A stretch of 64,000 nt of DNA from Cryptomeria japonica (GCF_030272615.1 NC_081414.1:662294438-662358437), one strand, 5' to 3'; positions 42,902-54,601 are shown, counted from the stretch's first letter. The notes: generated by a model not told the origin, from the letters alone. Made by a program: numbers and translations.

Positions 42902-44358
42902 TGTAATGTCCCCTTTCTAGCCAATTAGCTCCTGATTTGTCGTTAGGCTATTTTCTCATAGTCTCATAGGCTAACCAAGACACAAAAGGGATCTTGGAGG
43001 AATTTTGCCCAGGGATTTTCAGTTGCAGTTCATTTTGAGGTGATTTGATGCAGTTTTGGCTTACTTACTATTTATAATAAGTCACTTTAGAGTGATCCAG
43101 GTCTTCAGTGGGCGCTAGAGATTTCATGGTTAATATTCGAGAGGTTGGCAAACATTTATAGTCATTTAATATTTATTATTTAAAGCAAGTTATAAAGTTA
43201 AATTTAAATATATAACTCTATTTAATAAATGACTATAGTGGGATAATAAAGTATTAAGTCATAAATATTAAATATCCCCTTTCATTTTTTAAAGGTACAT
43301 TGCACACATAAAGAGGGGTAAAATATAATAAAGTTTTAATTTATCCCACATTGACAAGACAAGTGAGTGGGTTCTTATGAAGAAGTTATAAATTGGATAG
43401 AAGAGCTCACTTTCAGCATGCTTGGATGAAGTTAATATTATGTTGTTGGATTTCTTGGAAATCAGATTATTATGTCTGGATGATGAAATCCCTCTTTGCC
43501 AACAATCTCTACGCTATTGACAAACACAGTTTGGAGATTTGGTTTGAGATTCAAGGTAAATCAAATTGTTTGTAATATTTGCTACTCCTGTTTGAATGAA
43601 TGTCAGTCTTCTAAGGATCTATTTAGAGAGCCAGAAGTTGGGATTCTAGTAAGCTTGATGTTTGCACATATATTCTAGTTGGTTGAACCAACTTATGGCT
43701 GCATTAGAATTTGTTGGGTTGTCTTTGAGAGAGGAAGAATGTCGTACTATTTTGGGTGTTACCTGGGAGGTGTCGTACAAGCTTGGATAGTGTTGTTCCT
43801 TTCGGAATACACCTACACTAAGTTGTCTAAGTTTGTAACCACCTGGGACTATGTCATACAAGTTTGTATAGTGTTGCACATGACTGAGATCGGTAGTAAG
43901 TGTGTTGTACAAGTTTGCTTACACCTGGAAGAAACCATACATGGCAGGAAGTGTGTTGTACGAAGTTGGAATGTGAAGATGCAGAGTTTGTAATGTTGTT
44001 AATGTAATCAGAAATTATTATCAGACTTGGAGCAGCGATTTGGTATGCAAAAATATTGTAATGTTTTCATTGCTTGTGGGAAACTAAGTTGCATTTTGTT
44101 GTCAATGTTTTCTAGTACTATGGAGTTAGAATTTATGATGTATTTGGCTCAATCTTGTTGATGTTGATATAGTAATCAGCAATATCAGTATTCTGTGTTA
44201 TGTTCATGTATGTCATTTCTTTCTAAACCCCATTCAATCAACTGCAAACTAAGAACAAATCAAAAAAGTAGTAAACAGCTTGCAAGCAAACTATTTGACA
44301 AAATTATAGCAAGTGGTAAGGCACAAAAATTTGGTCTAGAATAGGGGGTGAACTTACA
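42902..44358 (+). repeat. 3' LTR of G2
   Basis: TGTAATGTCCCC...cttaca, 1,457 bp. A purine stretch (gagaagggcggac) lies just before it as the polypurine tract. Confidence 0.92.
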
Positions 44359-44363
44359 TTTTT

Positions 44364-44980
44364 GAATGAAGCATTTGCACCAACAGTAGGTACAAATCCA
44401 TCCACTATCTTGCAATCTACATTCTCATCAGATTTCTCCACCAATGTCTTATGCATCTTCTCCTTTATATCATTAATGTTAAAAAAAAATTTCAAAGCAG
44501 AGGTCTTCTCATTCTTTCTAAAGTAGAACCTAGCAATGTGTTCTAATGTTTTGCGATTATAACAAGTAGGACCTTGTTGCGAACCACTTCAATTCCTTTT
44601 GAAATTAGATATGCACTCAACAGCCATGTACCCATATTTGTTGCATGCATAACAATACCCATTGAAAGACTGTACATTTTTACCATAGTTTGTATTCACA
44701 TATCCATACATAATTCTATTTTTGCATCTATTTGCCTTATGTCCAAACTTATTGCAAGCATAGCATTGACCATTAAATGGTTGAAATCTAGTCTATCTTC
44801 TACATTCAGTAGCTTTATGCCCAAATTTATTGCATGTAAAACATTTACCATTGAAGGATGAAGAGTACCTGGCTGGTATCAAAGTGAGATTCCTAAAGAA
44901 ATAGTCTAATAGCTGAGGTAGATACAAGATTTGAACACGATGTTTGAATCTAAAGGCTTGGATGTTGTAGAACAACATGA
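44364..44980 (-). pseudogene. Copia gag with several zinc knuckles, minus strand
   Basis: Minus strand, from 44978: NGKCFTCNKFGHKATECRR, then CYACNKFGHKANRC, then CYACNKYGYMAVEC, and a fourth decayed knuckle starting CYNRKTLEH. KFFFNINDIKEKMHKTLVEK and VDCKIVDGFVPTVGANASF follow and lead to the G2 insertion. Most copia gags have one CX2CX4HX4C knuckle, so three to four in a row is unusual. The frame is shifted once near 44790. After G2 it ends at a stop and a polypurine tract (37435), so pol is missing. Confidence 0.7.
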
Positions 44981-45266
44981 ATGGGATATTGATGTAGTTG
45001 TAGATCTTGAATGAGAATTAAGAGTTGCTCTTTCTAATCTAGAGGTTTATCAAAAAAGGTCCAAGAAAGTAAAAGAATATGTTGTCTATCTGAAAAGACA
45101 AATTGATGAAGGTAAAAAGACCATTGATGATCTTGGAAAAAAGGCACACAATATATCCAAAGTATACACCAATCTTGAAGAAGTGGTTGTGTTTAGGAAA
45201 TAGTTGAAAGAGGCAAAAGAACAAATTGATAAGACTCTGAAGCTCAAAGGCGGGTTATTGCAAATA
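44874..45266 (+). pseudogene. Copia primer site and coiled-coil gag
   Basis: tggtatcaaagtg (44874-44886) is a near-canonical tRNA-iMet primer site. From about 45005 the frame reads ELRVALSNLEVYQKRSKK, then YLKRQIDEGKKTIDDLGKK and a stop in VFRK. It is closely related to 34690-35097. A few tens of bases later comes aaaggcgggttattgcaaata, similar to the copia polypurine tract at 56268. The element interior is thus only about 390 bp: a strongly deleted copy. Confidence 0.65.
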
Positions 45267-46621
45267 TGTGTTTGTGTTGTCTTTGATGTCAAACTTCTTG
45301 TTATTGATGTCAAACTTGTTATCATTGATGATAACTTTGTTTCGAAAGGTTGATCAATTACATTCTGGAGTAATGCAACATCAGATGATTGGTTATGGGT
45401 CCATGTGGATATGTGGAGATTGATTGGTGTTGCTTGATTTGGTATATTTGGTTGTCTTATGACTTTTGCAAAACTTTGGAGGTGTATTATGTAGTCTGCA
45501 GTTGAAGTTGGCTAAAGGTGGTTGTCCCAGTGAATAGTTTGTCATATTGGGTATAGTTTTATGGTATGCATTGTGGCGCATTTCTTCATCATTGCTTGTA
45601 GCTAGAATATGATGTTGGTGGATATAAATTCTTGATATATCATAGTTTTTATGTTCTCATTTGATATACAATTGAAGTTATGATGGTTTGAGTATTGGCT
45701 TGTACAATGACAATGTGACAGTTTGCAAAAATGTGTTGCATTCCTCTACCTTAATTTGTTTTGGTGGTGCAGCTCAATGATTTTACTAAAGAGCCTTGGT
45801 GTTGTACATCATGTTTTGAGTAAGTTTGGTTGGTGTGCTTTAACGGTTCTATCCTTTGGAGCTAACCTGTGCAGTTTTGGTTCGAACGACAGTGTATAAA
45901 GCTGTAGGAGTTCATCTAGGATGGATAAGGTGTGTTGACAAGGTGTGATCCTTCACACATTTCATTCTTCCTTTTGCATTGCCTTGGATATTGTTTTTGG
46001 GCCAACTATTTATATCCTACACGTTATATCTAATTAGGCCAACCTAATTGATATTTTTTTGTTGTGAATGGTATATAAAGATGAAATCCATTTGGAGGAA
46101 GAAATATGTGATATATGTGAGGTGTGAAGTTGTGTATGGTGTATTGTGTGAGTACAATGGTTTTCAAAATTAGTTGAGCAATAGTGAAGTCAGTTTCATA
46201 TGTGTAACAACAATGAACTGTAATCAGCATTTCAGAGGATGTGTTTCTCTGTAGTTCAACAATATTGATTTATTGTATTCAAATATATTATATCTTGCCC
46301 TGGAGAAGTGATCTTCAGTATTCGCAAATCCATTATATCTTGCCCTAAGGTTGTACACCTTAGTATTGCAACTCAAAATGAGGGGAGCGGTGAGCTTCCT
46401 TGGCCTTGAGCCTAAAACTTTGTATATTGTGAGATAGTTATCACCGCGGTTTTTCTCTCATTGGGTTTTCCACATAAAATCTTGGTGCTCATGTGTGATT
46501 GCTCTTTTGTTTTTCAATTCTTTTCTTCTGCAACTATGGTCATTGGAATGAATTATTACATTGTTTAAGTTTTAATATATGCTAATTTACCCACCCTCTT
46601 AGCATTCAGAAGTGTTTAACA
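45267..46621 (+). repeat. Copia LTR
   Basis: tgtgtttgtgttgtc...gtttaaca, 1,355 bp. The start resembles the C2 LTR start at 56291 (TGTGTTGTCATTGATGTC). The right 540 bp match the minus-strand LTR at 35112-35665. It abuts family B sequence. Confidence 0.7.
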
Positions 46622-47758
46622 AAAATGATATGATAATCTCCCTTTTGAGTGAGACAAACAAGCATCACAAGAATCAAGAGATGAGATTAAAGTCAATCAC
46701 AAAACTTAGGGTTTAGGTGCATTATCTATTAGCAAATTATTGAGGCAAGATAGGGGTTGCAAGACAAACCACTCTCCAATAAAATTGCAAGATATTACAA
46801 TTCATGATGTCCACAAGTGGGATTCATACTTTCAATCAACGAACTATAAAATGTCTAAACTTGAGTAAAGGTGTCTCTACGACTATGCACATACTTCCTA
46901 TGAGGTTACATGATGATTATCATTGCCCTTGTTTCTCTAACTTAATGACGTCAGTTTGTGATCAAGTGGATTTTAAACCATTGATAAAGTGAAGGGAACT
47001 AATAGTGAGAGGCTCTCGAAGTACAATTTAGATTTTAACCCCCACAATGAACAATGATTCCTACTATCTAGAGTATTGTTACACCTTCCTTCCTGTAACC
47101 TATGATGATATCAATAGGTTGGAGCAATTGGGACTTTCCCCTTGACATTTTGAGGGCATATGTTAAGATTTTGTTCTAGTGGTTGAGAATATTTATTTTG
47201 TCATTACTCAAGAATGAGTTCAACATTGATATCTATTTCAGCTCCTTCATGTATTCCAGTTGGGATCTACACAATGAATCCTTCTCAAGACTTCAAGGGA
47301 GACAAACGCTAATTGATTATGAGAATCGGATTGCTAAAATCATAATGGCATTGCATCAACCTGAAATTTTGTTTCCAAAACCAATATCTTATGATGTTTT
47401 TCAAAAGCCTAAACCAATTGTGCTAAGGTTGGAGCTTTTCCTAGGACCATCTTCTAAGGAGTTCGTGCAACATCAAATTACTCATCTTATTGGTGGTCAT
47501 CAAAAGATCACTCTTATGGGTATTCAACCTAACTATGCTTTGTGTAGATGGTTCTACAAACCTTAGGATCCAAGAATTACTTTGGTAAACAAATATTATG
47601 GTAGAAAATTATTCCATAGTATATTAGGGATTGATACACTTTGTGAGTTCAATGATGACAACGTGAAGCAAGGAATAAGTGTTGGAGTATTATATAGGCT
47701 TAATTGGGATCCTAGTATCAATTGCTTGTGGGCAAGCAGTTTCAAGGAGGGGATACTA
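46622..47758 (+). pseudogene. Family B interior, copy 2
   Basis: Starts in the ITYYNLPF block and runs collinear with 33540-34480 to the polypurine tract (aaggaggggata) before the LTR at 47759. The best open frame is 47183-47566 (127 codons): SWDLHNESFSRLQGRQTLID, then FLGPSSKEFVQHQITHLIGG. The frame continues after a stop with RKLFHS and CEFNDDN. No RT, integrase or protease signature occurs, so family B is either non-autonomous or missing its pol here. Confidence 0.6.
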
Positions 47759-48557
47759 TGATGTCCCCATCCTATCCTTAAAACCAATCAAGCATAAGAA
47801 ACATATTTTGGTCCAAGTGCGTCAGACCTAGGACACCTTCAAGTTAGACAGTAATAGAAGCAATAATTGTACATAGGAAGAGCAATAAAAGAAGGAATAT
47901 TATCGATCATCATTAAGTAGTTTTAATATGCTACAAATAGTTAGGTTGAGAGAAATCTCCTTGTATTATCTTTATGAATGATGATAGCATGCAATACATG
48001 AACAAAACCTATACAAGACAATGACTAAAAATAACATCAATGGTGAAACGATTAGGATATAATGAGAGGCAGAATTTAGAGGCAAGCAGCTAAAGATTAC
48101 TTAATGAAACAATGATTTATTTTAGTCACTAGTAAGCAACAATCCCATACAGGACCAAATTTGTGACCATGGACAACGACTTCATCAAAGCAATAACCAT
48201 TTATATGCATACTAAATTATCATCAAAAAGAAAAGATTAGTATGTGAGAATATGGTTGATCTTTAGATTATTGGAAGCGGCTTACGGAAGTTGTGACAAT
48301 GTTTTGGTTCTACAAGGTAGCGATCAGTATCAAAAAAAATGGCAACCTATATCAAGTGTCACTTCATCACGCTCATATGCTTAAGACAGTGACTATATCA
48401 ATTTAGGAGACTTAAAAAGTTGCTTGTTGTTTGGAACAAACAATAATTAATGGACAAACAGATATTAATGTAAGTAGTATATAACCAAAGGTGGTGGATT
48501 AATTAATCAAATTAATTCAATGTAAAGATATAACAAATGGAGGAAAAAGGTGTGATA
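47759..48557 (+). repeat. Family B LTR, 3'-truncated
   Basis: Starts TGATGTCCCCATCC and follows 30989-31790. It breaks off in the aaaaggtgtgat block and joins interior sequence at 48558. Confidence 0.7.
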
Positions 48558-48712
48558 TTCTAAGGAGTTTGTGCAACATCAAATTACTCATCTTATTGGT
48601 GGTCATCAAATGCTCACTCTTATGGGTATTCAACCTAACTATGTTTTGAGTAGATGGTACTACAAACCTTGGGCTCCAGGAATTACTTTGGTAAACAAAT
48701 ATCATGAGAATT
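48558..48712 (+). repeat. Family B interior fragment, out of place
   Basis: Repeats about 155 bases of the 3' ORF (tctaaggagtttgtgcaaca to the LVNKY region, as at 47452-47600). It is joined illegitimately to an LTR on its left and to copia C2 on its right. Confidence 0.7.
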
Positions 48713-49358
48713 AATCATTCAAAGACCCCTTATTAGCTTTGGCATAAATAACTTGCTACTATCAAGTATTTTGGAATATTTGGAAGCAAATATTGTATCA
48801 GAAGAGATGAAGATGATCTTGGAAAGTTTGATTCAAGAGTTGATGAAGGAATCTTTCTTGGTTACTCAACAAGAAGCAATGCCTATAGATGTTTCAACAA
48901 AAGACTCTAGAAGATAGTTGAAAGTGCAAATGTCATAGTAGATGAAGATTGGGGTTAAATTACACTAGTACCTGAGGATTGTGGGCGTGATACTATTCCC
49001 TAAGCTGAAGTAAAAGAATAAGAAAAGTAAATAGAGGAAAAGGATTCAAAAAAGACCCCCAAGACTATGGAAAGATATGTTCAAAAAATCTCTTTGAAGA
49101 TTATATCATTGGCAACAAGAATGAAGGAGTGGAGACTCGAAGGAGATTTGCCAATTAATAAGTAAATATTTGTCTTCTATCAGAAGTTGAGCCTAAAACT
49201 TTTTCTAATACATGCAAGTAGAAAGGATGTATTAAAGCTATGAAAGAAGAACTTGATAAAATTGAGAAGAATCAAGCATGGGAACTTGTTCCCAAACCTA
49301 TTGATAAGAATGTCATTGGAACCAAGTGGGTGTTCTAGAACAAATTCAATGAAGAAGG
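48713..49358 (+). pseudogene. Copia C2 integrase end and RT start
   Basis: The integrase tail reads CIRRDEDDLGKFDSRVDEG, then GIFLGYSTRSNAYRCFNKRL. After a variable, stop-containing linker, RT begins with GCIKAMKEELDKIEKNQAWE, LVPKPIDKNVIGTKWVF and NKFNEEG. This is the normal copia order. The frame is cut after NEEG by the 5.2-kb insertion at 49359 and continues at 54602 with KVTRNKARLV. Confidence 0.85.
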
Positions 49359-49479
49359 TGTTGAGCACCAAATCTGAATCAAATAAAACCTCTTGATTTG
49401 TGGAATTAAATCATAAAATCCTCCATTTTTAGAAGAAAAAATCATCATTTTCCTTCCAAAGTAAAATAACCAATAAGTT

Positions 49480-50240
49480 GTCGAACAAGTATGATGGCAT
49501 CCTATCGAAAAATCCAAAATCAAATGGTATCAATGAGACCCAGCGATGTATCATCGATATAAAAGGGTTGTTGAAGGGAAAGGGAACATCGATGAACTTG
49601 AAAGAAGACTCACCGAAAGCAATGATTCCATCGACAAAAGAGTATCAAAGAAAGTAAAAGTGGTCTCATCGACGGAAAAAACTTTCGAGGAAATAATGTT
49701 GTCGGCCCAACACATAGGAGACTCAACGAAAGAAACATTCTTATCGAAAGAATAATATCGATCAAACAGAAGGAAGTTACATCGATAAAGGATATCGATA
49801 GGATATGAGTTTCGAGGAGACCAAAAGACAAGTTACCGATACGTATTGTTTCACCGATGGAATTTTATGGAGGAGATTACTCATGAGTTCATCGATGAGA
49901 GATGATGATGAAAGCAAGTCATCGAAGAAAGAAGGGCTTCGATGAAACGATATACTCATTCATCGAGGGGGTGTAATGATGTCGATAGAAAAATGTGTTT
50001 TGATGGAAAGATAAGGGAAGTTATCGAAGCCTGAGGTTTCTTCGACATGGAACCCGATTGACATCGGATACGAATCGGTGAAAAGGCGGACGTTATCATC
50101 GAATACAGCATTTTGATGAGGGGAGAAAATACCTAATCGACATAATATTCAAAGCAAAAGTGTTTTCGATAGAAACAAAGAGATCGATGGACCAAAAAAT
50201 AAAATGATCGAAAGACATATTCTCATCGAAGTGATTATTG
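49480..50240 (+). repeat. TCGA-rich leader
   Basis: About 25 occurrences of tcga, mostly inside catcga or atcgat, spread at irregular 10-60 bp steps over 750 bp; only a few would be expected by chance. A 69-codon open frame from 49546 (containing NIDELERRLTESNDSIDKR) partly reflects these words (ID, STK, SK). It lies upstream of the giant ORF. Confidence 0.7.
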
Positions 50241-50494
50241 ATTGCCGCGAAGATCAGAATCAAATCCCAGGGAGGTCACATCACCATTTAATTCAAACGT
50301 GTATCCACGTGACCGTTGTTGAACTGCCATTACTAACTGCTTAAATTCGCCATAAGTAATGAATTGATATTGAAGGACACAGTATTGAGGAATTCACAGG
50401 CGACGAACCAGAAGCAGAAATTGGGCGAATTTACAGAGAAGGCTCATAGATTTCAAGTAAGTTGTCCATACATAGAGCCCCTTTATAAATTCAA

Positions 50495-53400
50495 ATGGAG
50501 TCATCATCTAAGGCTAGAAAAACTACAAAGGGGAAGGAGCCTCTTACCACAGAGGAAAAACCCAAGAGACCGAAAAAGGAAGGGCGTTCTTTGGCCCAAG
50601 ATTTAACTGACCAATGGCCATCATCCAGTTTAAGGTCTAAAAAGATTAAAGCTGATGAGGAAGGTCTGGAGGACCGGTTTGAGGATCTTGGAGACACATG
50701 GACCGAGTTAAGGGGGTATGAATTGTTCGTATATGGATACAATAGAAGAGTTGCCCCTCGGCCTATAAATAATTTATGGCGATTAAACCTAGGCAAATTG
50801 GTTGTGGCTAATGTCTTTGTAAATGTAGAGCTCATGAAAGCCTTGGCAAACAACTATGACCCTAAAACCAGAACCATATATAACTATATGGGTAAGCCGA
50901 TTCTTTCAATTACAAGGGAGGTTATCGACAATGTGTTTGAGTTAGACTGGGGGTTTGAGGAACCAATTGATCTCAAGAAACTGACAAATGAATATTTCAA
51001 CCTAGAACACATTTACAAAACATGGAGGTTCCCCATACACAGGCCTAGAAATGCAGGGTCTTTAGTGCCATTAGGCCAGGATGACAAAGCCCCTTATGAT
51101 GTCAACTCATTCCACCCTTACTTCAAATACACTTATTACTGTGTTGCTCAAGTCTTGGGGATAAAAGCCCATCCTTTAATGGATATTGCAGCCATGGTCA
51201 TTTGTGTTGATTTGCAGTCTAGGGACCCCCGTTTCTTTGATTTTACTACTTAGTTGAATCCCTGAATCATGGGTTGGAGAAGTTGAAAGGGGATGTAATC
51301 AATGTGCACTTTAAGCATTATTCCCTTCTTATGCATATGCTGTTATATGTTGGCCAAGATGAAGGATTGTGGCCAGAAGAATTATGTGTCAAAGCATATG
51401 ACAATGTTGGAGTGAGAAAACCAGTGCAGTTATGGGTTTCTTCATGGGACCAGAGATATGCAAATAATCAGTATTGGCACTTTGAAGAGTTCTTTGTTAA
51501 GACATTGTATAGATTGTTGGGTTGTCCATATGACCATGCCCTTGCACCAGAGATTCAAAGGTTCTTGAGACCTAAGGATTTTGGTGAAGATTCCTCAATT
51601 GACCACAATTGGGGAGATTGGTATTGTTTTTCGGATTGCACACAAGTAAGAGTATACGGGTTTGAAGGGAGACCATATCTATTACCACTTATAGTGCCTA
51701 ATAGAGTGGCTTGCCTAGAAATTGTGAGGCAACTATCAATTGTGAGTACAGAACATCTGACAAGCCATGGGAAACAGTCAATTGTGCCTGGATTGTTACT
51801 CTTTTCAGATTTTATTGTCAAAAGTTCCAAAAGTTATAGCTTGCTGTAGACAAAGTTGGATTATTATGGCATGGCAATGGGGGATCCAAGGCCAAATTTT
51901 GATCCTGAGGGATATATAAGGACAGAACGGTCATCACAGAAGCTAAAGGTTGGAGAGCATAAGTCATACTTGCCAGATGATCTCATTAAGAACATTGGTA
52001 GAGAAGAAGCCAGAGCAAAAAGAGGAAAGTTTGAGAAGGTAATGCAAGCCTACAAATGGAAGCTTTTTAGAGGTAAAATGGATGAGAATGTATTACAAAA
52101 GATTGAAGACCCCTTGGAGTTGGCCAACAAGCTTATGGAGCATGAACTAAAAATACTTGAAGGAGTTCCACCTCATGTCTTTGGGGAGATATTGATGGCA
52201 TTAGAAGTACAAAGCCTTTAGCTCAAATGTCCCCTGCTTCTACATCTGGTGTTATTCCATTTACTCCTAGAGAAGACTACCCTCCTGGTTATGTAGGGGA
52301 TACACAGATGGATTTGACAACAGGACAGTTCAATGTCCGAGAGGTTGTTGATATTAGGTTCTTGGAACATGAGGATTTCAATGTTAACAGTGACTTTATT
52401 GCCTCCAAAGAGTTCACTACATTCCTTTATCAACATAAGGGACTGCAGATCAGAAACATCATGAAGGATAGCAATGAAGATCAGCAGGTCCAAAAGCTAC
52501 AGGAGGAAATGGATCTCGTGATGAAAGAAATGACACCTGAAAAGGGGAGGCAATTGCTTAAGGAGGCTGGTGTGCTATTGTACTCTAGATGGGACATTAA
52601 GTCTGCCCTGTTGTTTGATGGCTTTCTCAAGAAACAAGATCCAAACAAGCAAATGATGCCAGATGAAATTGATAAACTCTTCAGAGGATCAGGATATGAT
52701 CCAGATCAAAAGGCTCTTCTGCAATGGGCTATCTATCCAAAAGATAAAAGACCCACACGAGTTGACACAAAAGAAGTTTTTGGACATCTAATGATACAGC
52801 AAGTTGGAAAGAGTGATCCCAAGATCACTGCCAAACTAAATTTGGACGTGGCTAAACGGAATCAAGATCAAATAGAGTTTATTGTCAAAGAGAACTCTAC
52901 ATACAAGAGCCTATATGAAAAAGCCGATGAAGAGAAGCAAAGAATGCAAGCAAGATTACTGCATATTGATACAGGCACTAGTGAAACAGGGATGTCATAT
53001 GGTATGGACCAAGATGCTATGGATGCTTGGACAGATGCAATATATTGGAGGAGCAAGGCAGAAAAGTCATCTCGGCAAATAGAAAAAATGCAACAAAAGA
53101 TGGATAAGTTTGATCATGAAATCATTGAACATAGATTCAGAAGTGGGTTGCAGGTTGCAGAGAACTATTGGAAGACATACACTGGGACAACCAAAGCTTT
53201 GAGGGAGCATGAAAGGCTCAGATCACGGTTGCAAGAAATGATGAATGATAACAGTTTAATGACTCCTGGTGAGAGGACTGAAGTCGAGACCTACTTGAAG
53301 TCCCATGATGGGTTTGCAGATCAATTGAGAAAAGAGCTTCAGAGATCGGATGATGGGAATACCCCTAGGGTGCCCTCTTTTTACAATGATGATGAACCGG

Positions 53401-53642
53401 TGTTGCTAGAGCAATGGAAACAAGAGTTCGCTAATGACAAGGATCGAGCAGTGGTAGGATTGGATCTGGATAAAGACTTGTCACCTTATGTGAATCATAT
53501 TCTCTCCAATTATTTCCTGATAGAAACCGACATGAGAAAGATGAACAATGATATTGTGATGTACAAGGATGACAACTACATAGAACATGTAGGGATGCTA
53601 AATTTGTTTATCTTTCAGTTTGTTAACAAAAGCAGTAGTTAG
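50495..53642 (+). pseudogene. Giant ORF of unknown function (~1,050 codons)
   Basis: Four open stretches (50495-51253, 51274-51849, 51856-52221, 52227-53642) form one reading frame broken by a frameshift near 51253-51270, one stop codon (51847-51849) and a one-base shift near 52220. The N-terminus is Lys/Ser-rich and basic (MESSSKARKTTKGKEPLTT), possibly nuclear. Then comes a globular, tryptophan-containing part with YNYMGKPILSITREVIDNVF and SLLMHMLLYVGQDEGLWPEE. Acidic linkers follow, then a long charged helical C-terminal region (EKADEEKQRMQARLL, KMQQKMDKFDHEI) and a tail DLSPYVNHILSNYFLIETDM. I recognise no catalytic domain. There is a faint likeness to helical plant-mobile-domain-type gag modules, which I cannot prove. 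Few lesions suggest recent activity or constraint. Confidence 0.75.
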
Positions 53643-54596
53643 TAGCTATGTACTGAAAAGTCACACCTCTTGGTGAAGATGTATACTCTCATATAAATGA
53701 GGGAATTTTTTTAATATTAGAGGGATCATTAGAAAAGAAGTAGATTATAGCCGCAGGCTCACCATTGTACCATTTTGACAAATATATAATACAATCAGTT
53801 GTTTTTCTTTTGCGAATGTGTTATGGATTACTGCATTTTCTGCAGGCAATTGCTTGTGATATTGTCTAAAGGAGATAAGGTTATTTGTGTTCTTCTAGTG
53901 AAGTTTTGTGTTTCATATTGTAAATTTGGATCAAAAAGATTTACTTGTGAATTGTAATTGTTCCCTGTAATTCTTCCTTGGATGGTCTCTTAAAGTTAGG
54001 GTTAAATTCATTCAAGCGGTTTATAATATAAACATCAAAATAGAGCTCATAAGAAACAGTAACTGACAGACTTACCAAAAGGGGTGGGTTAAAAAACTGT
54101 CTCATAAGTTTACACAATAAGTCCTGAAGAAATATAAAGACTGTGTAGCCCAAACAACAAAGAAGGCATTGGTCATCTATAAAATACAATTCATCGCCAT
54201 ATCAATTCACATTTTACTTAAAGTAATAGGAGTAGCTGAGTAGGAAATATAGAGTAAATTAGCAATAGTTTATATATAAAAATTTCAAGCACAAAGATCA
54301 AATAGCTTCTACAACAACAATCTTGAACTCATCTGCTATATCTCCATCCTAGGAACTTATGCCATTCTGAGATAGGAGGAAGTCAGATCAAGATACTTAA
54401 TCTGCTATAAAAGGCACTAGTCATTGAAGACAACTAGTGAGTAGGTATACCCACCTAGGTCCTGCGGAGCCTAAAGTGAGAGAGTTAGTAATCAAATAGG
54501 TTCACTCTATAAGTTGGCCAAGTCAATTGGAGGGTTTGAGCATAGGAGTTGGCATTTCCTTAGAACCTATCTAATCTGTTGATTTGAGACCCAACA
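53643..54596 (+). other. 3' non-coding part of the 5.2-kb element
   Basis: AT-rich, no gene. It ends in the inverted terminal motif gatttgagacccaaca. Confidence 0.5.
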
Positions 54597-54601
54597 GTAG
54601 G

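Larger units (their letters stand above)
37471..44358 (+). mobile_element. Ty3/gypsy chromovirus element G2
   Basis: Complete in layout: 5' LTR 37471-38854, 3' LTR 42902-44358, target duplication TTTTT (37466-37470 and 44359-44363). The interior encodes gag with an Asn/Gly-rich tail and zinc knuckle, retropepsin, RT, RNase H, integrase and a chromodomain, in standard gypsy order. Frames are interrupted by stops and shifts, so it is not autonomous now. It is inserted in a minus-strand copia remnant. Confidence 0.93.
49359..54596 (+). mobile_element. 5.2-kb element with a giant unknown ORF
   Basis: Inserted in copia C2 RT with a 5-bp duplication (gaagg 49354-49358, gtagg 54597-54601). Removing it closes the host frame. 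Ends are TGTTGAGCACC and GACCCAACA; the terminal ~16 bases are imperfect inverted repeats (TGTTG.G...CAAATC). I see no direct terminal repeats, primer site, RT, integrase or known transposase. The interior has a TCGA-rich leader (49480-50240), a ~1,050-codon ORF (50495-53642) and about 950 bp of non-coding 3' sequence. It could be a DNA transposon or an LTR element that lost its LTR pairing. Confidence 0.7.

Noticed and set aside
44574-44861. Plus-strand 95-codon frame
   Set aside because: Antisense to the zinc-knuckle gag; the cysteine-histidine pattern exists only on the minus strand.
51555-51830. Minus-strand frames inside the giant ORF
   Set aside because: Shadows of the sense frame, which continues across them with only single lesions.
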